From Oscillospiraceae bacterium (GTDB lineage Bacteria > Bacillota > Clostridia > Oscillospirales > Ruminococcaceae), in NCBI GenBank assembly GCA_009780025.1, contig WRAV01000003.1, positions 28,438-92,437 of the forward strand: a stretch of 64,000 nt of DNA. The letters are read 5' to 3'. Below, piece by piece: positions 9,287 to 18,966 of this stretch (positions are counted from its first letter, which is position 1; each line of letters begins with the position of its first letter). The notes under the pieces are model-generated. The model was not told where the DNA came from. It made no database searches and worked only from the letters and a program-made list of their open reading frames with translations. The position numbers were made by a program, and so were the translations under genes.

Positions 9287-9316
9287 GAATATATACACAA
9301 AACTTTGCCGATACTA
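9287..9316 (+). promoter_or_regulatory. Candidate sigma-G/sigma-F-type forespore promoter
   Basis: GAATA-N18-GATACTA (consensus GHATR-N18-CATWMTA, one -10 mismatch), about 7 bp upstream of the expected TSS and 31 bp upstream of the ATG at 9348. Confidence 0.5.
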
Positions 9317-9347
9317 TAAGGGAACAAAAGGGAGGTGAACCTAAAAA

Positions 9348-9497
9348 ATGGCCAAAAACAAAAACAAAGAAAAACCTAAACAAAACAAAGGGCAAACCGC
9401 CGAAGTGCAAAACGCAGCAACTAACAACAATGCCGGCAATACCCAAAAGAACCCAGGCGCTAAAAAAGATAACGCAGGCAAAGACTTCCACGCGTAG
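9348..9497 (+). CDS. 49-aa Lys/Asn/Gln-rich SASP-like small protein (not in supplied ORF list)
   Basis: MAKNKNKEKPKQNKGQTAEVQNAATNNNAGNTQKNPGAKKDNAGKDFHA*; strong RBS GGGAGGTG; own terminator at 9527-9555. Confidence 0.7.
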   Translation: MAKNKNKEKPKQNKGQTAEVQNAATNNNAGNTQKNPGAKKDNAGKDFHA

Positions 9498-9521
9498 AGC
9501 GCGGTTAGAACAAGACTCAGC

Positions 9522-9560
9522 CAAAAGGCCCCCAACTATCTTGTGGTCGGGGGCCGCCTC
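9522..9560 (+). terminator. Intrinsic terminator
   Basis: GGCCCCC...GGGGGCC hairpin after the small ORF. Confidence 0.6.
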
Positions 9561-9674
9561 ATTGCAGTTGCGATGGATAAGGGTTTTTTGACATAAATTT
9601 ACAATTGGATAATAGATAAAAGCCACGTACGCTATCTCAAATTTATCGATACCTCACAAAGGAGTTCTACAAGT

Positions 9675-10064
9675 ATGCGTAAAAATATTGCCATATGTCT
9701 GCTGCTGGCGCTGCTGTTGGCGGCCTGCGGCTCCCCGGCCGGGTACCAGGAAGTCCCGACAATTACTTCCCCCGAGCAGTACCTTCTGAATTATCCGGAA
9801 GCCGACATTATAATTGGCGAAGGCGGCACTTTTTTTGTTGAATCCACCAGGGTGCCCTGGGTGATGAACAGCCTCGATCTAACCGACGCCACCGCCGCGG
9901 GCGAAGTTCAGAGAAGCGGAATACAAGAGGCATTTAGACCCTGGGACGCCACTATTCTGCCGGAGGGCACCGAGATCATGCGCCACAATGGCGAGAACAA
10001 CGTTATGGTTGCTCGGGTAAATGGTCTGGGGCGGCCCTATCTAAAATATATGCCACACTCGTAA
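9675..10064 (+). CDS. Small lipoprotein of unknown function
   Basis: Signal peptide with lipobox MRKNIAICLLLALLLAACGSPAG; AAAGGAG RBS. Confidence 0.7.
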   Translation: MRKNIAICLLLALLLAACGSPAGYQEVPTITSPEQYLLNYPEADIIIGEGGTFFVESTRVPWVMNSLDLTDATAAGEVQRSGIQEAFRPWDATILPEGTEIMRHNGENNVMVARVNGLGRPYLKYMPHS

Positions 10065-10085
10065 ACACTGTAAAAAATGCTGTTT

Positions 10086-10127
10086 AATCCGCATGCTTCC
10101 TTCCCAGAAGGTGTGCGGATTTGTTTT
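10086..10127 (+). terminator. Intrinsic terminator
   Basis: AATCCGCA...TGCGGATTTGTTTT. Confidence 0.6.
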
Positions 10128-10186
10128 GTGCCAGATAATATCAATTTTCGCGGACAAGCTTTGCTAAAATGTGTTACAATGTGCGT

Positions 10187-11542
10187 ATGAAAATAACAAT
10201 ACCCAAATTCGTCGGTGAGTGTGTATCACTTTTGGAGGCGGGTGGCCACCCTACATATGTCGTGGGCGGCTGCCTGCGCGACAGCTTGCTCGGTAAGACT
10301 CCGCAGGACTGGGATATCTGCACCGCAGCTCTGCCTGAGCAGATGCAGGCGGCTCTTATAGGCATACGCACTGTACCCACTGGGCTAAGCCACGGTACTC
10401 TCACTATCCTTGGGGGAAAAATGTCGGTGGAGGCGACCACCTTCCGTCGGGATGGGCTCTACCTCGACCACCGCCGCCCGGACAGTGTCGATTTTTCCGC
10501 CAGTATTGAAGACGACCTTGCCCGCCGGGACTTTACTGTAAACGCCATGGCCTACAACCCCAAGGAAGGGCTTATCGACCCCTTTGGTGGGCAGCGAGAC
10601 TTGGCCGCTGGTCTGTTGCGATGTGTGGGTGACCCACTCCTGCGATTCGGTGAAGACGCTCTGCGCGTCTTGCGTCTGGTGCGCTTTGTCGCCCAGCTGG
10701 GCTTTGTGCCCCACCCTCAAACTCTAGCCGGGGCAAAGGAGCGGGCCGGCCTGCTCAGGGCCATTTCCGCTGAACGGGTGCAGGCAGAGCTGGACAAGCT
10801 GGTTATGGGGGAGCACGCCCTAGCTGCTCTCCGTATTGCCGCAGAGAGCGGCGTACTGGCTGAGATATTGCCGGAGTTTACCCACTGCATAGGATTCGAC
10901 CAGCGCAGCCCTTACCACAACCTCACGGTGGATGAACACAGCTTTGTGGCCCTTGTCAGCGCCCCCAAAGAGCTAGAAGTTCGCCTTGCTCTACTCTTCC
11001 ACGATATTGGCAAGCCTGCCACCGCAACGATTGACGAAGCCGGCCGAGGCCACTACAAAGGCCATGCCGGTGTGGGCGCCAAAATCGTTAGGAAAGTGCT
11101 GAAGCGGCTGCGTTACCCAACAAAAGTAGCCAAACACATCGAAAAGCTGGTAGCCTTCCACTCGAAGCAGCTGCCGCCCCGGCCCGACGTCATCCGTCGC
11201 TTCTTGGGAGAGCACGGCGAAGTGTTCACGCGCGACCTGCTAAAGGTCAAAGCGGCGGACAATTCCGCCAAAGCTCCCATATGCGGGGACAGGTCGCAGC
11301 TCTACAAGCAACTGTCCGGTATGATCGACGACCTGCTCGCCGCCGGTGATTGCCTGACCCTGGCGGGCCTTGCGGTAAACGGGGCTGATTTAGCTGAGCT
11401 TGCCCCCACGGGGCCGCAGACAGGCAAGGTGCTCCGCGAGCTTTTAAAGTTAGTCTGGCGCTACCCCGAAAAGAACACCCGGGAGTATTTGCTGGCTCAA
11501 GCCATTCGCTTGCTTGAGCAGAAAAAAACTGACAAAATTTAG
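10187..11542 (+). CDS. cca: CCA tRNA nucleotidyltransferase with HD domain
   Basis: MKITIPKFVGECVSLLEAGGHPTYVVGGCLRDSLLGKTPQDWDICTAALPEQ...RRDFTVNAMAYNP...LLFHDIGKP. Confidence 0.93.
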   Translation: MKITIPKFVGECVSLLEAGGHPTYVVGGCLRDSLLGKTPQDWDICTAALPEQMQAALIGIRTVPTGLSHGTLTILGGKMSVEATTFRRDGLYLDHRRPDSVDFSASIEDDLARRDFTVNAMAYNPKEGLIDPFGGQRDLAAGLLRCVGDPLLRFGEDALRVLRLVRFVAQLGFVPHPQTLAGAKERAGLLRAISAERVQAELDKLVMGEHALAALRIAAESGVLAEILPEFTHCIGFDQRSPYHNLTVDEHSFVALVSAPKELEVRLALLFHDIGKPATATIDEAGRGHYKGHAGVGAKIVRKVLKRLRYPTKVAKHIEKLVAFHSKQLPPRPDVIRRFLGEHGEVFTRDLLKVKAADNSAKAPICGDRSQLYKQLSGMIDDLLAAGDCLTLAGLAVNGADLAELAPTGPQTGKVLRELLKLVWRYPEKNTREYLLAQAIRLLEQKKTDKI

Positions 11543-11551
11543 GTTGAACAT

Positions 11552-12628
11552 ATGGATGAAAAAATCCGCAGCCGCCAAACTTTCATAATCAACACGGCGT
11601 ACTTTGCTCTTGTGGCTGCGCTGTTTTATTTGGCTGCCCGTTTTTTGGTGCCTTGGCTATTGCCGCTTATTCTGGGCTACGTCATCGCGATTTTGCTGGG
11701 GCCGGCTGTTCGCTTCCTGCGCCGCAGGGCTGGGCTGGGGCCCAAACTATCGGGGGCTGTGGTGGTTATTTTGGCCTATGCCCTCATCGGCCTATTGCTG
11801 ACCTGGGGGGGATTACTGGCCCTGACCCAAATCGGTCGGCTGTTTGCCGGACTTCCTTATTTCTACGAGAACACCATAGAGCCGGGCATCCGCGCGATAA
11901 GCCTCTATTTTAGCAACGCGTTCGGCGACTACATACCCGGTCTGGGAGATGAAGACGCCCTCGCTATCACCTTGCAGGACTTCCAGAGTGCGCTGCTTGC
12001 CATTTCTACCGGGGTGCTGGGTTTTCTGGGGGCGCTGGGCGCAAACATACCGGGCTTTTTGTTGGCCTTCTTCTTCACCATTATGTCCTCACTCATAATC
12101 AGCATGAACTACGGCCAAGTCACCGGTTTTCTCAGCCGGCAGATACCGGAGAAGTACCGCTCGTTAATCTCAAGGGTGCGCAGCGACGCGCAAAGAACGC
12201 TGGGCAACTATTTTGTGGCCTACCTAAAAATTATGTGCGTTACTTTTGTAGAGCTGGCGGTCGGCCTTACAATTTTGGGGGTGAGCGGTGCACCGCTGAT
12301 AGCGCTGGGCATTGCGGTGTTCGACTTCTTCCCGGTGTTGGGCACCGGCGGCATCATGATACCCTGGATAGTGCTCGAAATACTGCGCGGAGACTTCACC
12401 CTGGCAATCGGACTCGGGGTGCTCTATGCGATTGTAAGCGTGGTGCGCGGCTTTATCGAGCCCAAGATTGTGGGTGGTCAGCTGGGGCAGCACCCGCTGG
12501 TGACACTCTGCGCTATTTATGCGGGCTTTAGGGTGATGGGACTGATGGGGATGGTCTTTTTCCCTATACTGGCGCAGATACTGGTGGGGCTGCACCGTTC
12601 AGGGGTGCTCAGGCTTTGGAAGAACTGA
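11552..12628 (+). CDS. ytvI: AI-2E family / sporulation integral membrane protein YtvI-like
   Basis: Multi-TM; FFPVLGTGGIMIPWIVLEILRGDFTLAIGLGVLYAIVSVVRGFIEPKIVGGQLGQHPLVTL. Confidence 0.8.
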   Translation: MDEKIRSRQTFIINTAYFALVAALFYLAARFLVPWLLPLILGYVIAILLGPAVRFLRRRAGLGPKLSGAVVVILAYALIGLLLTWGGLLALTQIGRLFAGLPYFYENTIEPGIRAISLYFSNAFGDYIPGLGDEDALAITLQDFQSALLAISTGVLGFLGALGANIPGFLLAFFFTIMSSLIISMNYGQVTGFLSRQIPEKYRSLISRVRSDAQRTLGNYFVAYLKIMCVTFVELAVGLTILGVSGAPLIALGIAVFDFFPVLGTGGIMIPWIVLEILRGDFTLAIGLGVLYAIVSVVRGFIEPKIVGGQLGQHPLVTLCAIYAGFRVMGLMGMVFFPILAQILVGLHRSGVLRLWKN

Positions 12629-12794
12629 AGTCCTGCCACCCGCAACCCTGTAAATGGGTGCGATTTGCGGCCAAATTTGTCATTTTTGCTTGACAATGGC
12701 AAGTATTTGACGTAAACTAAAAGCTGGCTATATGGCCGAGTGAATAAGCAATTGGCATGTGTTTATGCGCATTCTAATAGAAGAGGGTGAGTGT

Positions 12795-13640
12795 GTGAGC
12801 TTTAAGGACGATTTTGTAGAGGCGTTGCGCAGTGTAAAGCGAGATTTATCGCAGGAGAAGGATCCCACGCAGGAGGGTGAGCCGGGTCAGGCTGAGCAAA
12901 CTGCGTCCGAGGCAGCTGCAGCGCAACAGGAAAGTTCTTCGCCTACCCCGCAAAGAGAGAGCGCGGTTCAAGGTTACACAGACGCAAGCTCCGCCAAAGT
13001 CGAGGCAGATGCTGGGCCCCTTAAGAGCAACGGCGCCGGTAAAACAGGCTCCGACACCTCGGGTGGCACATCTTCGTTTAGAAGATACGACGTCGGCGAG
13101 GCGTTGGTTTCCGGCGGCAATGGAAGCGGAAACGGAAACTACGGCGGCCAAGGCTACATAGATTTTGAAGACGGCGGCGTCTACGACGAGGGCAAGACCA
13201 TCATCTCCAAGAACACCGTTATTCGCGGTGCCCTGCAAACCGAAGACTCTGTTCGCTTGCTCGGCCAGGTTTTGGGAGACATTGAATGCCGCTCGAACAT
13301 AGTGGTGGCGGGCAAAGTGCGCGGTAACACCACCGCCTCCAATGCCTATATTTACGATGCCCAAGTGGACGGCGACATCCGCTGTGAAGACGTGATAACC
13401 ATCTCCAGCGACGCCTGGGTGCTTGGCAATATCCGCGCCCAACAAGCGGAGATTGACGGCAAGGTAAAGGGCAATATGGAAATCCGCCACATGGTCTCAA
13501 TCGGCGCTCAGTCGTCTATTTTGGGCGACATCACCACCGACGAGCTGGAAATCAAGCGGGGAGCGTTCATCAACGGTCAGATCATGATGTACTCGCCGGC
13601 GCGAGACGTAATCGACCGCTTCGATCGCTTCGAGGACTAA
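12795..13640 (+). CDS. Bactofilin-like polymer-forming cytoskeletal protein
   Basis: GTG start; disordered N-terminus then beta-helix GKTIISKNTVIRGALQTEDSVRLLGQVLGDIECRSNIVVAGKVRGNTTASNAYIYDAQVDGDIRCEDVITISSDAWVLGNI. Confidence 0.88.
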   Translation: MSFKDDFVEALRSVKRDLSQEKDPTQEGEPGQAEQTASEAAAAQQESSSPTPQRESAVQGYTDASSAKVEADAGPLKSNGAGKTGSDTSGGTSSFRRYDVGEALVSGGNGSGNGNYGGQGYIDFEDGGVYDEGKTIISKNTVIRGALQTEDSVRLLGQVLGDIECRSNIVVAGKVRGNTTASNAYIYDAQVDGDIRCEDVITISSDAWVLGNIRAQQAEIDGKVKGNMEIRHMVSIGAQSSILGDITTDELEIKRGAFINGQIMMYSPARDVIDRFDRFED

Positions 13641-13658
13641 GCACACTCAATAAACGTC

Positions 13659-13689
13659 AAAAGGGAACAGCTTAAGCTGTTCCCTTTTT
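13659..13689 (+). terminator. Intrinsic terminator
   Basis: AAAAGGGAACAGCTTAAGCTGTTCCCTTTTT. Confidence 0.85.
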
Positions 13690-13714
13690 ATGTGCTGTAG
13701 ATAAACCAGGTGAG

Positions 13715-13796
13715 CGGTCGGGCATGGAAGCCCGGCCCTACGAAAACATACCAAAATGTTGGAGCTGTAAGGGCAGGGCTCCATCCCTTGCCCGCC
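13715..13796. repeat. GTAGGGG/CCCCTAC-family intergenic repeat pair
   Basis: GGTCGGGCATGGAAGCCCGGCCCTAC ... GTAAGGGCAGGGCTCCATCCCTTGCCCGCC. Confidence 0.6.
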
Positions 13797-13840
13797 AATA
13801 ACAACCCTTTGTCATCACTCTCTGGGCTTCTATAGAAGAC

Positions 13841-14668
13841 TTAGTACAACCGCTCTATCAGCTCATCCGAGATTGCGAACTCGTGCTCGTTGGAGGGGAA
13901 CTCGCCGCTCTGTACCTCTTTGTGGTAAGCGGCAAAGGCGTTCTTCATAAGCTTGCCCATGCCGGCGTACTTCTTAACGAACTTGGGCGAGGCGCCCGCA
14001 AATACGCCAAGCATGTCAAGAGAGACAAGCACCTGGCCATCGCAGCCGCTCCCGGAGCCTATGCCAATGGTTGGAATGCTCAGTGACTGCGTTACCAGCC
14101 TCGCGAGTTTAGAGGGTACGCACTCCAGCACCACAGCAAAGGCGCCGGCTGCCTCTACGGCCTTTGCATCGTCGAGAAGCTTTCGCGCGGTCTTTTCGTC
14201 CTTGCCCTGGGCCTTAAAGCCGCCTAGCACGTTCACCGACTGTGGAGTCAATCCCAAGTGCGCAACTACGGGGATACCGGCTTCCACAATAGCCTTAATC
14301 TGCGGGCAGACACTCGCACCGCCCTCTAGCTTAACAGCGTTTGCTCCGGCTTCCTTGACCAGCCGTCCCGCGTTTACCACAGCGTCGTATACCGAAGACT
14401 GGTAGGACATGAAGGGCATATCAATAACCAACAGGGCGTTTTCTGTTCCGCGGGCGACCGCCGCACCGTGGTGGATCATGTCCTCCATAGTTACCGACAG
14501 AGTGTCTTTATACCCCAGTATGGCGTTGCCCAGGGAGTCGCCAACCAATATGCTGTTTACCCCGGCCTCGTCGATAAGCCTTGCGGTAGGGCAGTCGTAG
14601 GCTGTAAGCATAGAGATTTTGATGCCCTCTTCCTTCGCCTTTTGGAAGGTTATGACAGTGTTCTTCAT
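13841..14668 (-). CDS. panB: 3-methyl-2-oxobutanoate hydroxymethyltransferase
   Basis: [67 protein letters not shown]. Confidence 0.95.
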   Translation of the reverse strand: MKNTVITFQKAKEEGIKISMLTAYDCPTARLIDEAGVNSILVGDSLGNAILGYKDTLSVTMEDMIHHGAAVARGTENALLVIDMPFMSYQSSVYDAVVNAGRLVKEAGANAVKLEGGASVCPQIKAIVEAGIPVVAHLGLTPQSVNVLGGFKAQGKDEKTARKLLDDAKAVEAAGAFAVVLECVPSKLARLVTQSLSIPTIGIGSGSGCDGQVLVSLDMLGVFAGASPKFVKKYAGMGKLMKNAFAAYHKEVQSGEFPSNEHEFAISDELIERLY

Positions 14669-14827
14669 TTTGCATCGTCTCCGTTTAGAAAATATTTTGG
14701 GTGAGTTTTTCACCTGGTCAGTATAGCATTTTTTTTCGCGTAACACAAAGAATTTCGGGCGGCTTCCGACATGATGTGATTTCTACTGAGCGTATAATGG
14801 AGATAAGTTATTCTTTCGGAGGAGTGC

Positions 14828-15913
14828 ATGGAAAAACTAAAGCTACTTTATGGGGAAGCCTGGCGGGGCAGAGAGTTTGACGACAGCCCGACCGAACTTG
14901 TATTGGGAGAGGAGACCCGCCGGCTAGAGCGGAGCTTGGCGAGCTGGGTGGGCGCGGAGCACTGCGTGGCGGTGTCCGACCCGGTAAGCGGGATTGCCTT
15001 GGCTCTAAAAGCCGCCGGCGTCAATAGCGGTGACAGAGTTATCTGCCCGGCATTGGGGTGTGCACTGCCTGTGCAAGGGGTGCTGCTGGCCGGCGGAATA
15101 CCGCTCTTCGCTGACGTTAACCCGGATACATACACGTTAGATCCATTCCAGCTTGAATATACCTTGGATAAAATGCGCGGCGAGGGCGAAGGTGTGCCAA
15201 GCGCCCTCATCGCCAGCGATTTATTCGGCGGGCCTTGCCAACTAATCGAGCTTGAACAGATTTGCGAGAGCCACGGAGTAACCTTGATAGAGGATATGTC
15301 CGAGGCGTTTGGAGCCGAATACTTGGGCCGTAAAGTGGGAAGCTTTGTGCGGTTTTCGGTGGCATCATTCGCCACTAACAGTCTTTGGGATGAGCCGGGC
15401 GGGGGTGCTATCTTCTGCCGGGATGAGGAGGATGCTGTGAGGGTCGCGGCTCTGCGCAGGCAATGCAGAGAGCAGTCCTTGCAGCCCCGCAGCCGAATTC
15501 CTTATATGCGCAGCGCCGACGTCACACTTACCCACGCCCGGCTGGAAAGCTTTGAACAGGAGCAAGCCGGCAGACAAAAGGCCGCGCTGCGCTACCACGC
15601 AAACCTTGAGGGAAAGGTACAATTTCAGCAGCTTATTGAAGGCGGCGAGAGCGTGCATAGTCAGCTGGTAGTCACTCTGCCCGACCAGCGCAGAGGCGAA
15701 GTTATCCAGCGCCTAATTGGGATGGGCATTCCCTGCAACTTGCCGCATTGCGGGATTCAAACGCTCAGCGGCTACGATAGCGGGGAGCTGTTGGCAAACG
15801 CGAGCATATTGGCGGGTAGACTGCTCTGCTTGCCCATTTACTCCCACCTGAACGTAAAAGTGGTCGACTTTGTCTGTGAGGGGCTGCTGGAAGCACTGGG
15901 GCAGAGAATCTAG
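14828..15913 (+). CDS. DegT/DnrJ/EryC1/StrS-fold protein, PLP lysine apparently replaced by Asn
   Basis: [76 protein letters not shown]...[44 protein letters not shown]. Confidence 0.82.
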   Translation: MEKLKLLYGEAWRGREFDDSPTELVLGEETRRLERSLASWVGAEHCVAVSDPVSGIALALKAAGVNSGDRVICPALGCALPVQGVLLAGGIPLFADVNPDTYTLDPFQLEYTLDKMRGEGEGVPSALIASDLFGGPCQLIELEQICESHGVTLIEDMSEAFGAEYLGRKVGSFVRFSVASFATNSLWDEPGGGAIFCRDEEDAVRVAALRRQCREQSLQPRSRIPYMRSADVTLTHARLESFEQEQAGRQKAALRYHANLEGKVQFQQLIEGGESVHSQLVVTLPDQRRGEVIQRLIGMGIPCNLPHCGIQTLSGYDSGELLANASILAGRLLCLPIYSHLNVKVVDFVCEGLLEALGQRI

Positions 15914-16542
15914 CGCTTATTCTCCAGCTGTTCCTTTACTCGGAAGAGCACCATCTCCCGGAGCAGGTCGTAAGGCATTGGTTTGTCGTAGGGGAGCTGC
16001 ACGGTGCCCTTAGAGTGCTTCAGCCCAAGCTGGGCTATCTGCCCGGAGAAGGCCGCGATAGCGCTGGGCGCAGGGTGAAAACCCATATGCCGCGTCTCCC
16101 CGGAGAAGTGCACAAGATTGCCGCCCAGCACAAAAGTGGCCATACCCCACGAAATCTTTTCGGTTATGTCGGGCGAGCAGCCGAGGATCAGCTCCCGCAG
16201 CTTTGCCATCCGCGCCCTCACATCTCCGTCGTAGCGGACGATGTACTCATCAACGGTGGTGTAATCCGGTGTCGGCAGGGTTCGCTCCCGCAGGGTAACG
16301 CGAACGCTGTCCCCAGGTTGCTTGGCAATCTTGGCCCGAATATCTTTGCGGATACCTATGATATGGCACTCGGTTCCCATCTTGACAAGCTGACCGTCAT
16401 AAGGCTGGCCGTCAAAGGTAGCGCTGACCGCTACCCGCCCCTTGCCAAACTCTGCATTTACATCAAAGGGAATCTCCACATAGGCTGCGTCCATGTCGGG
16501 GTTCTTTTTTATTTCTGCCAAAAACTCGTATAGTTTTTCCAT
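15910..16542 (-). CDS. DUF1905 + DUF1801 (iron-chaperone-like) domain protein
   Basis: Order: DUF1905-like barrel ([31 protein letters not shown]) then DUF1801-like ([39 protein letters not shown]). Confidence 0.72.
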   Translation of the reverse strand: MEKLYEFLAEIKKNPDMDAAYVEIPFDVNAEFGKGRVAVSATFDGQPYDGQLVKMGTECHIIGIRKDIRAKIAKQPGDSVRVTLRERTLPTPDYTTVDEYIVRYDGDVRARMAKLRELILGCSPDITEKISWGMATFVLGGNLVHFSGETRHMGFHPAPSAIAAFSGQIAQLGLKHSKGTVQLPYDKPMPYDLLREMVLFRVKEQLENKR

Positions 16543-16562
16543 GCCGAAACCTCCCAATAATT

Positions 16563-17000
16563 TTATACCTGCTCTAGGTGTGATTTTAAGTATATGATAG
16601 CCTGCCTATAGCCATCCAGGCCCAACCCTACAAAGTCCTTTATCGCAACTAGCCCTGGGTAAGAGAAGTGGCGGAAATCTTCCCGGAGGCTGATGTCGGA
16701 GATATGAACCTCCACCACAGGCAACCCGATAGCCTTGAGAGCGTCGTGTATAGCTAGGCTGGTGTGGGTGAATGCCCCCGCATTGATAACGATACCGTCA
16801 AAAGTCAGCCGCGCCTCTTGTATAGCGTCTATGATGACGCCTTCGTGGTTAGATTGCATTATTTCAACCTGAACATCCTCACTCCTGGCCGTATCACGTA
16901 TTAGTTGCTCTAAGGTGCTATAGTCCTGCCTTCCATAGATATCCGGTTCCCGGATTCCTAAGAGATTTAAGTTAGGGCCGTTGACTACCAGTATTTTCAT
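16563..17000 (-). CDS. aroQ: Type II 3-dehydroquinate dehydratase
   Basis: [31 protein letters not shown]...[14 protein letters not shown]...[17 protein letters not shown]. Confidence 0.95.
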   Translation of the reverse strand: MKILVVNGPNLNLLGIREPDIYGRQDYSTLEQLIRDTARSEDVQVEIMQSNHEGVIIDAIQEARLTFDGIVINAGAFTHTSLAIHDALKAIGLPVVEVHISDISLREDFRHFSYPGLVAIKDFVGLGLDGYRQAIIYLKSHLEQV

Positions 17001-17162
17001 GGCTTTACCTCACAGCAATGTTAAAAATCCTCTGAGATCATTGTACTATATTTAATCGGGCGGTTCAATTGCATCTTTTTTTAATTTTACAATGGAAAAT
17101 ATTTGTTAATTATGATAAACTGGTCGTAATGAATAATTTTATTCAATAAGGGCGGTGTAATT

Positions 17163-18611
17163 GTGGAACTTAAAAACAAGCGGCTCAGCAAGCAGGAATT
17201 TTACGCCCAGCGCGAAGAAGTATTGGCCCAGTGGCCGACCGGCCAGGGGGTGGACATACAGGCGGGTATAGACTACCACAAAAACCTGCCGGTGCACAAG
17301 GTGTTCTCACTCAAGCTAGGGGCGGCTAAGGCAGCGGGGGAGACGCTTATCCAGCCGAGGGCGGGGGTGGCGTTGATTCCGCAGCACATCGAGCTGCTGA
17401 GCTATCTGCAAAACGAGGGCGAGGCCGACCTTCTGCCCACTACCATAGACAGCTACACCCGCCAGAACCGCTTCCAAAAGGCTCAGGAGGGTATCGAGGA
17501 ATCGGTTAAGGCTGGCAAGTCGATGCTCAACGGGTTCCCGGCGGTCAACCACGGGGTAGAGGGCTGCCGCCAGATTATCGAGGCGCTGGATATTCCGGTG
17601 CAGGTACGCCACGGAACCCCGGACGCTCGCTTGCTCGCCGAGATTACCTACGCGGGTGGCTTCACCAGCAACGAGGGCGGTGGTATAAGCTACAACATTC
17701 CTTACGCCAAAAGCGCAGACTTAACTAAGACGATACTTGACTGGCAGTATGTAGACCGGCTGACCGGTATGTATGAAGAGGCGGGTGTGCCCATCAACCG
17801 CGAGCCGTTCGGCCCACTTACCGGAACCCTCGTGCCACCATGTGTCTCCCACGCGGTGGCGATTATCGAGAGCCTGCTAGCCGCTGAGCAAGGGGTGCGC
17901 AGTATAACTGTGGGTTACGGCCAGTGTGGCAACCTTATACAAGACGTAGCGGCTATACATACTCTTCAGACTCTGACCGACGAGTACCTGCAAAAATACG
18001 ATTACGCCGGCGCGGACGTTACCACCGTTCTCCACCAGTGGATGGGCGGCTTCCCGCCGGACGAGGCCAAAGCGTTTTCAGTCATCTCCTGGGGGAGCGC
18101 GGTTGCGGCTCTTTCGGGGGCAACCAAAGTCATTGTAAAGACCCCGCACGAGGCTCTGGGTATCCCAACTATGCAGGCCAACGCTCAGGGGTTGCGTTGC
18201 ACCAAACAGGTTATTTCCATGCTGCGCGACCAGGGCATCAACGCTGATGCATTAAAGGACGAGAAGGCGATTATCGCGGCCGAGACCCGCTGCATCGTGG
18301 ATAAAGTTTTTGAGCTGGGCGAGGGCGACGTTGCCGTGGGCATCGTGCGGGCCTTCAAGGCCGGAGTGATAGATATACCATTCGCCCCGGCGCGGGCAAA
18401 CGCCGGCAAAATGCTGCCGGTGCGCGACAACGACGGCGCGGTGCGCATTTTTAACCCCGGTGACCTGCCGCTTACATCCGAGCTGCGAGACTTCCACAAA
18501 GAAAAGGTGGCTGCTCGTGCAAAAGTAGAGAAGCGCGACCCATCCTTCCAGATGGTCATCGACGATGTATACGCGATCAGCAAAGGGCGGCTGGTGGGTA
18601 GGCCGTATTAG
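17163..18611 (+). CDS. glmE: Methylaspartate (glutamate) mutase subunit E
   Basis: [77 protein letters not shown]...[35 protein letters not shown]. Confidence 0.95.
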   Translation: MELKNKRLSKQEFYAQREEVLAQWPTGQGVDIQAGIDYHKNLPVHKVFSLKLGAAKAAGETLIQPRAGVALIPQHIELLSYLQNEGEADLLPTTIDSYTRQNRFQKAQEGIEESVKAGKSMLNGFPAVNHGVEGCRQIIEALDIPVQVRHGTPDARLLAEITYAGGFTSNEGGGISYNIPYAKSADLTKTILDWQYVDRLTGMYEEAGVPINREPFGPLTGTLVPPCVSHAVAIIESLLAAEQGVRSITVGYGQCGNLIQDVAAIHTLQTLTDEYLQKYDYAGADVTTVLHQWMGGFPPDEAKAFSVISWGSAVAALSGATKVIVKTPHEALGIPTMQANAQGLRCTKQVISMLRDQGINADALKDEKAIIAAETRCIVDKVFELGEGDVAVGIVRAFKAGVIDIPFAPARANAGKMLPVRDNDGAVRIFNPGDLPLTSELRDFHKEKVAARAKVEKRDPSFQMVIDDVYAISKGRLVGRPY

Positions 18612-18625
18612 CAAAGGAAGTCTTC

Positions 18626-18654
18626 TTGACCACATAGCCTCTTGTTAGTATACT
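18626..18654 (+). promoter_or_regulatory. Sigma-A promoter for the putative toxin mRNA
   Basis: TTGACC-N17-TATACT. Confidence 0.65.
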
Positions 18655-18696
18655 TTACCTAGCAAGGGTTGCTCAGCCAACTTTGGCGGCGAAATT

Positions 18697-18798
18697 GTGC
18701 TCCCGAAAGGGGGTGATGCCTTAACTACATATGAAGCGCTTACCTTGTTGTTGGCCTTTAGTACGTTTGTAGTGGCGTTGCTAAACGCACGAAAATAG
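18697..18798 (+). CDS. Putative holin-like type I toxin (Hol_Tox/TxpA-like small TM peptide)
   Basis: Frame encodes (V)LPKGGDALTTYEALTLLLAFSTFVVALLNARK*; strong SD AAAGGGGGTGAT at 18706-18717. The SD-proximal family start position is TTA (18721); the nearest in-frame canonical start is GTG at 18697. Confidence 0.65.
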   Translation: MLPKGGDALTTYEALTLLLAFSTFVVALLNARK

Positions 18799-18830
18799 CC
18801 GCCCTGCCTCCAAGCTAAGCGGCTATTTTC
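18791..18830. terminator. Bidirectional terminator shared by toxin mRNA and antisense RNA
   Basis: GAAAATAGCCGC-N16-GCGGCTATTTTC perfect 12-bp arms with A/T-rich ends on both strands. Confidence 0.8.
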
Positions 18831-18893
18831 TTAAGACCTTATTGAAAGAAAATATCTAGTGCGGTTTGCCGACAGAGTTGTGCGGCCCTTGCT
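18793..18893 (-). ncRNA. Putative cis-antisense RNA antitoxin (about 100 nt), overlapping the toxin mRNA 3' end
   Basis: Minus-strand promoter at 18900-18929 and terminator at 18791-18830 define an antisense transcript convergent with the toxin ORF. Confidence 0.55.
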
Positions 18894-18899
18894 GTTTAT

Positions 18900-18929
18900 A
18901 TTATAGCACTCTACGCTCGAAGGTGTCAA
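18900..18929 (-). promoter_or_regulatory. Strong sigma-A promoter for the antisense RNA
   Basis: Minus strand TTGACA-N18-TATAAT. Confidence 0.7.
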
Positions 18930-18966
18930 CTGTCAACTAAACCAAAACTTTGGGAGTGAGGATACC

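Noticed and set aside
12846-13490. 214-aa reverse-strand ORF
   Set aside because: Antisense shadow of bactofilin gene; no RBS and no recognisable domain.
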